The position numbers and the translations under genes are program-made. From NCBI GenBank assembly GCA_033032175.1, contig CM065321.1, positions 12,112,501-12,176,500 on the forward strand: a stretch of 64,000 bases of DNA, written 5' to 3'. The notes beneath the pieces are model-generated. The model had not been told where the DNA came from. It saw nothing but the letters and a program-made list of their open reading frames with translations, and made no database searches. This document shows, in pieces, positions 43,301 to 53,519 of this stretch (the stretch's first letter is position 1; the number at the start of each line of letters is the position of its first letter). This DNA is from Saturnia japonica. Taxonomy: Eukaryota > Arthropoda > Insecta > Lepidoptera > Saturniidae.

Positions 43301-43437
43301 TTCATCTTATTATTATTGTACATCAAAGCAATTAACCATGAAATAATATTATTATATTAAATACAATTTGAGATTTAGTTTTCATTTTTGGTTGAACGCA
43401 AAATTTTCATTGTACCTATAATATTTAATATAAAAGT

Positions 43438-43610
43438 AAACATTCATAGTTGTACATAATATTATGTTACATCACATATTTTTAGCAGCTTGTAACGAGC
43501 AAGAAATTTGTTTTGTTTAAATTTCCCTTTCTATCCTTTTTGTTGCTCTAAAATAAGCTTTTAAAATTATGTGATGTAACAAAATATTAAGGATTACTAT
43601 GAATATTTAT
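43438..43610. mobile_element. Small palindromic MITE
   Basis: The left arm 43438-43478 (AAACATTCATAGTTGTACAT and on) and right arm 43568-43610 are inverted repeats of about 41 bases with several differences, around a 90-base loop. It lies about 300 bases above the alpha2/delta start. Confidence 0.7.
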
Positions 43611-44410
43611 TTTATCAGTGATTATCCTAACATCTTGTCTATATAATTAAGTTTTTTTTTTGACAGGACCTCGATCGACCCAGTTTATTATATTCACCTA
43701 TAAAAAAACATTCAGCACAGTCCTTGCATAAAATTATTATTTTCATTTTAGTATAAATGAATTAATGAATAATCACTTGTTTTAAAAAGTTTTAATAATT
43801 TTATTTTCAACTTTTTTAGTTTTGTTTATACTGTGCATTACTGATAAATCTGATAATGCATCATTATTGCAAGGTGTTTTGCCTGTTAATTTCAAACGAA
43901 CTTATCTAATTCTTTAATGAGGAGGCCTTCTTAAGATTAAGATTTAACTTGGCTAAGGGCAACATAAGGTTGCCCAGCAGCGAAAAGCTTAGGGCCTAAA
44001 TAAACCACGGCTTGTTCTGCTATGCTACATCTTATGCACAGTAGAAACCCAACAAGCACCATAAGCAACATTCAATGGTACTCCTCACTAAGCAGTGTAA
44101 CTGTCTGGCGTATTAAGTTTAGTGTGACATCATATTATTTTCGTATTCTTCTCAGTAAACACTTTTATTTGATAGCCATATCACGGGGGTACATAAAACA
44201 TAAATAGGTTGCTATCTTTGGGAGTCCGTCATATTGGGTTTATAATGACGGCCCTTAGCTAACCAAACATTGTCATTGAAACAAAACGTGTAAGCAAAGT
44301 TACATCTCAATCGATTGGGGATACTAACTGTTTTAAAATTCAGTTGCAACATTTGAACCATACTAACAAGGTAAGTTAAATAAATTTCATAATCATTACC
44401 GGTAATAAAA
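43611..44410. other. Intergenic, no feature recognised
   Basis: Short open frames only. Confidence 0.35.
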
Positions 44411-45147
44411 TAAACAATAGCATTATTATGGAAGCCTTATGGATACCCAACCACAGAGTTGTACAAAGAAAGCCGATTTCTTAGTGTGAGACAATTGTTT
44501 ATACTGCAAGTTGCTCTTAGAGAACATAGAAAGGTAGCCGTCTTACCGGAATACAGTGAAATGTCAGGACGTGGTGTATTCCGTGTGAGAGCTCCCTTGG
44601 TGGGCACGGCCTTTGCGCAAAGGTTTGGCCCGTTCATTGGCCCCTATATTTACAATAAAGTACAGAAGCTATGTTCAATTGGAGACTGTTTGCTTTACGA
44701 AGCAAGAAGGAAAATTATTGGCTGGCTAAGTACCCTGACATATAACACAACTGAGGATGTACTTACAATTCAAAAATAATTTTACATTTTACTTCTTCTC
44801 TGATTACTAAAACTGTAAGTAATTTTCCATGATGGTTTTGGCTGTTGCATTTATATTGTGTGTTATTTTATTTATGATAATATGTATGTTGTATATAATT
44901 ATGTTTATGTAGTATAAAATGTGTGTCTGTATTGCATACTATATAACGGTATAATATGTAGTATAATGAATAAGTAATGTGTAATGTAATGATTTCAGAT
45001 GTTATTATGAGTAAGTATAATATGGTAACTCGTATGTAAGGTTCCCAAGACACAGGCATGCCTAGTTTGGGGCCATTGTTAAAATTTAAGTTGTAAATTT
45101 AAGTTTTAATAAATAAAATAAATAAATAAATAAAAATAAAAATAAAA
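44411..45147 (+). mobile_element. LINE 3' end with (AAAT)n tail
   Basis: It reads TIALLWKPYGYPTTELYKES, then RKVAVLPEYSEMSGRGVFRV and RKIIGWLSTLTYN before a TAA at 44777-44779. This is a reverse-transcriptase C-terminal region of a non-LTR element. An untranslated part follows, ending in (AAAT)n at 45105-45147. Confidence 0.7.
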
Positions 45148-45174
45148 TTATTATGCATTATACGTGAGTTCAAA

Positions 45175-45345
45175 TTTTTGCAATGAGCCATTCGCTTTCG
45201 GTGAAAGAAAACATCCTGGTGAAATCATAGCATAGTGGTAAGGCGTTTTCTAGTGCTACCACCGTCAAGTTGAGAGTCGCCAAGCACCTATATGAGTGTT
45301 TAGGCAACTTACACTTGAGAGCCAGTTCTCACACTAGGCTTAATG
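45175..45345 (+). mobile_element. SINE-1, headless copy
   Basis: It begins near GCAATGAGCCATTCGCTTTC and has the body to CACACTAGGCTTAATGTC. The tRNA-like part is lost. Confidence 0.65.
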
Positions 45346-45574
45346 TCAGGTCAAATTATAGCCAAACGCTAAACTTTGAAGACTTTGCTCTCTGAAACTT
45401 GGAAACTTTAAAAATATGTTGTTCACATTCCCCGTTATTTTAATGCGAATTTTTGGCAATAAGTGTGCTGACATTTTTGAGGCATATACCACCAGTTTTG
45501 AAAGGTCTTAAATATGCAGGTTTTCATTATTCGGCGAAGAGCCTGGTTTGCAAATAAAACAATATAGAGTAATA

Positions 45575-45790
45575 TGTTTCAGTGGAGTTTTGGCGGGATC
45601 TTGAAATGACGTGTTGTTTTTTGTTTTTAATTTAATAACTTAGGGCTTTGATCCTATATTACGTAATATTGGTGGCGTTTTGCGTGATATGCTTTGGGTG
45701 TTGTGCATAAGTGAAGTGGAATATAAATATAAACTGGAAGCATATATTCTGAGATGCCACAAAAACTCCCTAGAAAGTCCTAACTAGGGA
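45575..45790 (+). repeat. Unclassified repeat, copy 1 of 2
   Basis: TTTTGGCGGGATCTTGAAAT, TATTGGTGGCGTTTTGCGTG and GTGCATAAGTGAAGTGGA are shared in order with 61713-61930. No known family recognised. Confidence 0.6.
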
Positions 45791-45929
45791 GCCATCATCT
45801 TGTTAAGATACTGAAATTGTCATAAGGCAGGACAATATATTCAAATGATAATGGCAGTAATGGTCTTCAATAAAGAGAACTAGTTGCCAAGTTAGGAAGA
45901 AGAAGAAGAAGAATATGTTTCAGTATTAT

Positions 45930-46224
45930 ACTGTTACAAGCAACTAATGCTTAAAGTGTAATTACGGTGAAAATTATATTAACAGGTACTGTGATTGAAA
46001 CTACATCTTAATGCAATATAATTATAGTGTTTCGCTTATCACTACATAGTTTGATAACAAAATCACAGTTAAATGCCGATAAATAGAGATTTAATCAGTG
46101 CGGTCACATTCAACTTACAGATTAAGAAACTAGATTGCTTGATTATCTATTTCGTTTAGACTATATAAATACATATATCCCTACTTCTTCCTCAGATTGT
46201 GTCAATTTTAATTTGTAACTCACC
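45930..46224 (+). promoter_or_regulatory. Promoter of peritrophin-like gene 1
   Basis: TATA box CTATATAAAT at 46161-46170, initiator-like CTCAGATT at about 46191-46198, 5' UTR of about 30 bases. Upstream are GATA-type sites TTTGATAACA, CCGATAAATAG and TTGATTATC. The whole block is conserved at gene 2 (56700-56918), which supports a regulatory role. Confidence 0.7.
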
Positions 46225-46231
46225 ATGAAAG
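46225..46231 (+). CDS. Peritrophin-like gene 1, exon 1 (7 bases)
   Basis: ATGAAAG followed by GTAACC. The split Gly codon is completed by exon 2. The same seven bases start gene 2. Confidence 0.88.
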
Positions 46232-49200
46232 GTAACCGACCTGTTAACTTTTCAATAGTTACTAATACATAAATAAACAAACATTTAGCTGTTAGAAGTA
46301 ACCATATCTTATAAATTATTGGTTTCACTTAATTACTTTTCTGTTTAGTTTTGTAAACCTGGATCGATTAAAGTGCATTGAATAACTTATTTTACTTAAT
46401 AGTTACCTTTAAGAATTTCCTTACTTAGGGTGGCTTGAACCAAATCCTTACATGATATTTAAATCGTTAAATCATATTTAAGACAGTTGTATAAATTTTG
46501 AAACAACTAAAGTGAATTTAAGTTAATACTGTATTTAAATTGTTTGGTGCAATTCGGCCTTAAATTACAATTTGATTGGTGCAATTCGACCTTAAATTAC
46601 AATTTGATAAATTTTTATTTCCACTTACATCTCTTTGTGATGTTTTATATATTTTTCTTTCAGGCCTAGTATTATTATCTCTAATAGCCTCAGCGGCGCT
46701 AGTGTATGCAGATGACCGTTGCCCGCCAGAACAGGAATCAAATTGGGAAATCGAAAAGCTGTTGGAGCACGAGGATTGTAATAAATTCTACAAATGCACA
46801 TTTGGCAAGCCTGTAGAGATGACTTGCTACGGAGATCTATATTTCAATCTTGAAACCTGGCAGTGTGACTGGAGGGAGAACGTTTACTGTGGCGACAGAA
46901 ATGATCCAGCACTAACCACATTAGCACCTGAAACCGAAGCTCCTATTACTACTGCTGAACCGGAAACGGAACCACCTACGCCTGAGCCTACAACACCTGT
47001 GCCTGAAACGGAACCACCTACACCCGAACCTACAACACCTGTACCTGAAACTGAAGCTCCTACTACTACCCCAGTACCCGAAACTGATCCACCTACGCCC
47101 GAACCTACAACGCCTGTCCCTGAAACTGAGCCACCTACACCCGAACCTACAACGCCTGTTCCTGAAACTGAGCCACCTACGCCCGAACCTACAACGCCTG
47201 TTCCTGAAACTGAGGCTCCTACTACTGAACCAGAAAATCCTGAAATCGAATTCCTTGAGAACGGATGCCCCGTCGACCCACATATCCACTGGCTGCTCCC
47301 ACACGAAGAAAACTGCAATCTATTCTACTATTGCGTCTGGGGTGTAAAGGTGTTGAGACAGTGCCCGGCAACGCTTCATTTCAATAGAGTCCTGCAGGTA
47401 TGTTTTTCAATTTTAATTATAGTTACAGTTAAACATAATACAGTCAAACCTGGATAAGCGAGAGTTCAAGGGAGCACAATCTCATTCTCATTTATAGAGG
47501 TTTTTCACTAATCTGAGTTCCGACAAACAGGACGGTACATAGGCACACGTGTCCATTCGAATAGAATGCGATAAAATAACAACGTTATTTAGGTCCACGA
47601 AATAGAATAAGTACAATATTGACGAGAAAACAATACAAAAACAATGGTAGGAAGTTCCACGAAAGTTAAGAATGAGTCATAAAATAGCAGATGTTAGATT
47701 TGTAATTTGTTTTGTCATTTGTTCCTCCTAAATAATATATATAAATGAAGCTCGACTGTCGCTTATAGAGGTATAGATAAGTAGCAGTCTCACTTACGCA
47801 GGTCCATGAGGGAAAAACGACTCTCTCTTACAAAGGTTTCTGTTTCTCGCTAATAGAGGTTTTGGGAGTTTAAAATGACGGGTCCTGGCTGTATCTCTCA
47901 TATCATTTAGAGATATGGCTGTACTCTCACTTATAGAGTTTTCTCACTTACCCAGGTTTGACTGTATTATAAATTGAATACCTACTTGTTGAGATAATAC
48001 AAATTTGAACAGTTTTACCTACATTTATGTTAATGATTTAAAAACTTCAGCCCATGAAACTAGCTTTGTTGACATTTTTTATTTGGAAGTTTTCTGTTTG
48101 TAGGAAAATGACAACCTCCTCGTATAGACATATTATACTAAGTTTTACTTACAATGACATTAATTAATACGCTGAATTATGAAGATATTGTAACAAATTA
48201 TAATGCCAAAATTAGGCAAATAGTCAAGGAAGAAACGTATGAGAAATTGAATTAAAATGATGATGGCTTCGTGTTGCGTACTGCTGCCACAGCGTCGTAC
48301 AATATGACTACAAAATTCACAATGTGCATGACATTCGGAGAAGGAAAACATTGTTACGAAACCATAGCATAGTATTTTTAATGCTCACCGAGTTAGCTTC
48401 AACCGTTGATTTCAAAACCTGACGCAAAAAACATATCAGTATGCTCTGCTAGCTTCATATGAAAATTTTCGGTTTAGCGTGTTTATTATCACCGGCCAAA
48501 TTGCCACCTGGCACCAGGTGTGGTTGTGGCCGAGCGCTAGGTGGATGTTCTTTGTTTATTTGTTTCTTATGTATTCCTAACCGATTCATCAGAATTCGAT
48601 TAAAGTTTAGTGTGTTACTGAGCGCACCCTGCGTAAGTTCTGTATTGATACAACCCATTTACAAAAGTGGCGTGTGAGTCGTTTCATTACGATAACAACG
48701 GGAAAAAAGTCTTGGCAAAAAGCTGATAAATAATTATTATAGTATTTTGCTTGTTAGTTTGTTTAAACACGATAATCTCTGAAACTACCAGTTGGATTCC
48801 AAAAACTCTTTTTGTATATAATAGCCAAAATTACGAGGAAGTAGTAACTTTAGGTTACAACTCAGTTAGCTTTAAGTATTGATTTTTGTTTAGTAAGTCG
48901 GAAGTCGAAGTGTTTGGTTAGGTTACGTCCGCGATAGCATATGCCTATGTTTTATAGATACATAAGCCACAATAAGGTACTCAGCGATTTTTTGTGTTGA
49001 AGTTTTAAAACTGATTTATGAGCATTAATTTTAGGCATGGATATTAATCCTTACAAATAAAAAGTATTTCATCATAAAAACAATTTTATGAAGTTAAATT
49101 TTACTCTTTATAGCATGTTGAGGATTAATTTTTGATTGATGATCGACAATATGGTTTTGCCAGAATCGATCAACGGGTGATCTTCTGGCATAAGAACTGT

Positions 49201-52200
49201 TCGGCTGGGAGGAGGCAAGTGATAAGCATAGCGAGGCTCTGGCGATCAGTCTTGCCATAGCAAAGGCTTTTGATAGGGTCAGGCACCGTGGACTTCTTAC
49301 CAAACTTCCGGATTACGGACTTCCCGGCAACCTCTGCAAATGGATCTCCGGGTTTCTGCATGAACCTAGAATTCGTGTCCTTGTTGACGAACGTAATTCA
49401 CAGTTCATGTCCATAAACACTGGGTTTCCTCAAGGCTCTGTGCTTTTGCCCACTCTATTTCTTCTGCATATTAATGATATGTTACCTTTTTAGACCATAC
49501 TCATTTCTATGCAGATGACTGTACTATTCGTGGGTGCTATTATAGCAAGCCTTTATGTGATCGGGAAGAAACAGAGAAGAGACGGGAGTAACTTGTTATC
49601 GAACTCAGCCTATCCTTGCACCGTGAGTCTACATGGGGGGAGCAAGTTACTTGGTTGAGTTTAATGCCAAGAAAAATCAGATGTGGGCATTTTCTTCGAA
49701 GAAATCTCTGTTTTCTCCCCTCGCCACTCTTCAGAATGCCTTGCTAGCAATGCGTGTCAGCTTCAATATCCTAAATGTGGATATTCGTAGCGACCTCAAC
49801 TCGAGTGTTATCTCCACTACATCTCGGAGACTCGGAATCCTGAACAGGGTGCGAAAGTATTTCACGTCCGTTCAGCCGTATCTTCTTTACAATGCACAAA
49901 TGAGGCTGTGTATGAAGTGAGTGTTCTGAAGAGCTGTTCAGTCTAATTCCCTCTTCTTCTTTCCACGACAGAACCACACACGCTGGGCTTCGGAGTTACA
50001 GTTTTACAGTAACCTCCATCTCAGCACGAACGAAAGAGTACTCTGTGACTTACCTTTGTCGTACTGCGAAGCTGTGGGATCTTCTCCCGACCAATGTGTT
50101 CCCTCCTTCATATAACATTGGTTCCTTTAATCGTAACGTGAAGAGATATTTATGCAGGCTGTCATGACAGCGGTGACCGCCGATGGATTTAGATGTCTTG
50201 GTAGACGCCGTTGTGTTTGATTACGCTGTGGTTACCATCAGGAACAACACCGTCAATGTGCCGAGCTATTATTTAAAAAAAAATGTTATTTGGACATACA
50301 GTTTAGGAGATAATGAAAAATTAAAATAATTTGTACTTGCAGAAAATTAGAACAATTACTTATGATAGGCTGCACGGGCAAGTTGGTATAGTAATAATAA
50401 TATTAAAGGTAGCCTAAATGTTTGCAAATGTCTCACTGCTGAGTAAGACATAAGGTCTTTATGTTTGGTCTTATTGGTGATTATTTCAAACACGAGAACT
50501 TTTCTCTAGGCGTTCAGGTTTCATTACCATGTTTTAGTTCAACGTCAGCCGACAGTTTTACTAGTTAAATTTAAATGAAGAAACAATATACAAATTTCGA
50601 AAAATTTGATGGTATACCACCGAGGCTCAAATACGTGGATGTGACATCGATATTCCACTGATCATAACTATTGCGTCATTTTCTACTATGAGGTACTAAG
50701 TGAAGTAAAAAATTATTTATCTAATTGCCATTATGAATATATCGACAGTAAAGTCGTTTAAAGTTATTGATGCTGGTGATACAAACTGTGACATATGTAA
50801 TTGTAGGCCATCGAAGGAAGATTATTTATTTATTTCAGGAAATCTACAGTTCTTAAATTCTAACATACATACATAAACAAGTTGACATATTGGCTTAGCC
50901 AAATTGATTTCAATCGAATTACAAAAATATATATCAATCTTATACACCAGCGAAATTATGGATTCATATTATTTGCATCAAAAAGAACGATGTAGTGCTT
51001 CTGTTGCGTGTGTGTGTTTATTTGCATTAATATGTGTACTAATTACGTATATTTATCAAATCCTGAATAATATCCATAACTTTTCCTTTAAACGCTGGTT
51101 TACTATAAAAAAATTTACTAAATTTATAGCTTTCGAATTATATGAATATGTGCACCTTATCAATACTGAATGAAGACCATACTTTGTCTTGGTTGTACGT
51201 ATGTCGAAGATCCGGGGTTTACGGGTATGTTTAGTTGTATTCCTCAGACCAATTCATTGTAACAAACATTAAAAATAGATTTTATTGTTCATCAAATTAT
51301 ACAAAATCATCAGATCAGCTACCAAGCGTCATGCTTCAAGGTTAGCATACCAACTCCCGTAACTTCTCATTTATATCCGCCGATAAAAGCCATATCACGA
51401 CGTCTCAGCATCTTCAAAAATTAATATAGAAGGTTTTCAATTCTATGGTTATGTATGTTATAGTAGGGACTCCATATTTCAGATGCACATTCTAAAATAC
51501 TTCTTCCTTAAGCACAAAATAAAATATTAACAGACGAATTATTTTTAAAAGGAATTCATAATTTACTTATGAAGCCCAACATGTTATAAGATTTCGGAGT
51601 AATGTATTCATAGTGATCTACATATAATAATTATGATCGAGATATACTCCCAGATCCCTAACGCATGTTACTCTGGAAACTATTGTATTAGTGAGTCTAT
51701 AATCATATTTAAGGACTTTTTTTTGAGCGTGTATATAATGCACTGGCATTTGGCCACATTAAGATCCAAAAGATTAAGTATGCGGTATTCGCACAATCTG
51801 TTTAAATCTAATTGCAATTTGTTACAGTCATCGACAGTACATATCAGCATAAATATTTTAGTGTCATCAGCATACATAGATAAAATTGCATATTGAAAGC
51901 AGGAACCCATGCCGCTGATGTATACATTAAATAATAGTTGTCCAAGATGAGAGCCCTGGGGTACACTCGATGTACTAAATAAGAATCTGGACATACCGTT
52001 TGAATGTTTTAATTTCTTATGAAGTAGCAAGGATTTTTATTTTATTTTAATGCTTATAATGTGGTTCCGATCTACGCTGTTGTTAACATTAATGTAATTC
52101 AATTATGGTTACAACATGTTCTATTCTATAATCTTTTTTTTAAAAAAAAGCTCATTAAAAATCAAAATAACTTTTCCCCTTAGTAGTATTACCAAAAATT

Positions 52201-52424
52201 ATAAAGTTTGTAATCATCCATCATGCCGATTTCTACAGGTGTAGACAGAAAATGGTGAGAGTCATTTTATTATTACAACTATTTGTATTATTTTTAGTAA
52301 TGATCTATTTGTGTGATTCCAGGTTTGTGACTGGCCGAGAGACGCTGGATGTGCGACTTCCTTCGACAAGCACATTACTGGCAGACGTCTAATGAACCAA
52401 GTTGATGTTTCCCTAAACTTATAA
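46225..52424 (+). CDS. Secreted chitin-binding protein, peritrophin type, copy 1 (two CBM14 domains)
   Basis: Three coding exons: 46225-46231, 46664-47397, 52323-52424; 280 residues. Signal peptide MKGLVLLSLIASAALVYA; CBM14 domain 1 at about 22-78 with six Cys (C-x18-C-x5-C-x9-C-x12-C-x7-C); a Thr/Pro/Glu linker of about 118 residues built on PVPETEPPTPEPTT; CBM14 domain 2 ending in VCDWPRDAGC. CBM14 domains bind chitin and the linker should be O-glycosylated. A role in peritrophic matrix or cuticle is inferred. The phases (1, 0) and the cross-copy match make the exon model firm. Copy 2 starts at 56919. Confidence 0.93.
46664..47397 (+). CDS. Peritrophin-like gene 1, exon 2
   Basis: The acceptor is TTTCAG at 46658-46663 and the donor GTATGT at 47398. 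It holds the signal core, CBM14 domain 1, the expanded linker with seven PETE/PETD units, and five-sixths of CBM14 domain 2 (LENGCPVDPHIHWLLPHEEN). Confidence 0.93.
47441..47964. mobile_element. pogo/Tigger-like MITE in gene 1 intron 2
   Basis: The left end CAGTCAAACCTGGATAAGCG and the reverse complement of the right end (CAGTCAAACCTGGGTAAGTG) are inverted repeats between TA dinucleotides (47439-47440, 47965-47966). The matching site in gene 2 (AAACATAATAGTTTATA) is empty with one TA. 524 bp, no coding. Confidence 0.88.
48325..48420 (+). mobile_element. SINE-1 scrap
   Basis: CATTCGGAGAAGGAAAACAT and CGAAACCATAGCATAGTA match part of the SINE-1 body. Confidence 0.45.
48743..50385 (+). repeat. 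Interspersed repeat, family G, split by a LINE
   Basis: 48743-49118 and 50284-50385 rejoin to one repeat that matches the reverse complement of 56094-56697. Shared blocks include CATCATAAA.ACAATTTTAT and AGTTTAGGAGATAATGAAAA. The corresponding place in gene 2 intron 2 lacks it. Confidence 0.7.
49119..50283 (+). mobile_element. LINE family P, 5'-truncated
   Basis: It encodes, with stops and a shift, IAKAFDRVRHRGLLTKLPDY, MSINTGFPQGSVLLPTLFLL, HFYADDCTIRG and LWDLLPTNVFPPSYN, that is, reverse-transcriptase palm motifs including YADD. It ends in poly(A) at 50275-50283. The 6780-7030 fragment is the same family. Confidence 0.82.
50822..52030 (-). mobile_element. LINE reverse-transcriptase fragment in gene 1 intron 2
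   Basis: On the minus strand it reads SVPQGSHLGQLLFNVYI, SMYADDTKIFMLI and EYRILNLLDLNVAKCQCI, then a decayed C-terminus and an AATAAATAA tail at the left. It is absent from the aligned place in gene 2 intron 2 (near 59665-59720). Confidence 0.8.
52323..52424 (+). CDS. Peritrophin-like gene 1, exon 3
   Basis: After ATTCCAG it encodes VCDWPRDAGCATSFDKHITG and a 14-residue tail to TAA at 52422-52424. It carries the last two Cys of domain 2. It differs from gene 2 exon 3 at only a few bases. Confidence 0.92.
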   Translation, partial: VCDWPRDAGCATSFDKHITGRRLMNQVDVSLNL

Positions 52425-52541
52425 GTTCTCAGGTAGATTGTTTGAAACCCGGCACAACGATTTAGTAATAACCCAGTGAGTTCTTTCGCTTATTAGTGGT
52501 GAAGGTTAAAATAGCCTGATTATGTTATAACATCTCCTGTA

Positions 52542-52547
52542 AATAAA
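52542..52547 (+). terminator. Poly(A) signal of gene 1
   Basis: AATAAA 118 bases after the stop, in a block (CATCTCCTGTAAATAAACAG) conserved at gene 2. Confidence 0.75.
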
Positions 52548-52764
52548 CAGATGATAAGCAATTGAAATTTTATTTTACTTTATTTTATTTAATGACCATT
52601 TGTATTATTTTTATTGGGGTTCTTTTGTCAAAGAGTATACCAATATTGAAATCACATAAAATTCACACCAGGGATGGTAGATAGTGGCCTAATGGGTTTG
52701 GTACAGATGTTGGTAAAAGTTGGTAAAAAGCTAGTACCATGCAGCAAACAACAAATACCAGGGG

Positions 52765-53300
52765 TTTAATTCCGTCTTCCGTCCCGGAGGAGACCTCTTG
52801 TTATCATCACACCTGTATCCTTGAAAGGTTAGCAGAAGTGTAGTAAAGTACACCCACAGTTCGCCGTGTATGTTTTTAGGTCGCAAATAATAGGGAGCGA
52901 GTATATTGCGATTAATCGGGCACAAAACTAAATTCTGAGCTGCTACTGAGAATTTCATAGAAGACCCCAATGACGTTTTATAAATAGAGGCGTTATACTC
53001 TCACTAAAAGCAATTTGAAAACGTTACAAATATTGTTATCAGCATATTGAAACAGAAGAGATAGGAAATCATATCGTAAGGTGGAAACTCTATCTTCAAA
53101 AAAGGATAAAAGTTTCTTCTCGGTCACGCCGGTATTAAGTCGAAAGTTAACTGAGAGCAAATGCTCACCATTCACGATGGCATGCAAAGAGCGTCAATGC
53201 CTTATCTACGTATAAAATATTATTGGAAAAATCCAATAACACTTTGCTCGACCTGGGAATCGAACCTACGACCTCGAGCATTTAAAGCTCGTCGGTGCAT
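52765..53300 (-). mobile_element. SINE-2 split by about 230 bases
   Basis: 52775-52975 is the SINE-2 body and tail. 53215-53300 is the head with GGGAATCGAACCTACGACCT and the first body bases. The sequence between (about 52976-53214) is foreign or comes from a second copy. Confidence 0.6.
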
Positions 53301-53519
53301 AATATCAGCGAAAGCTATGTTTTTGACATTGACAGTATGAACTGTAAACATTTCATTTTATATTTTATTTTAATTAGTTTTCAACATTCTTTCTATGTAT
53401 ATAAACTTTGACTATAGTATGTCAAATCTCACACTTGTCCGTGCACGCCACAGATCTCTAGTGCACGCAACATTCTTAAAAAGGGGTACAAAGTTTTAGG
53501 TTACCATTTTTTTTTTTAA

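Noticed and set aside
46884..47318. Long antisense open frames opposite the peritrophin linker
   Set aside because: Repetitive GTGVVGSGVGG-type text is the shadow of the Thr/Pro/Glu repeats on the plus strand.
48700..52030. Extra exons of peritrophin gene 1 within its long intron
   Set aside because: The open frames there are reverse-transcriptase fragments, and the gene 2 intron lacks them.
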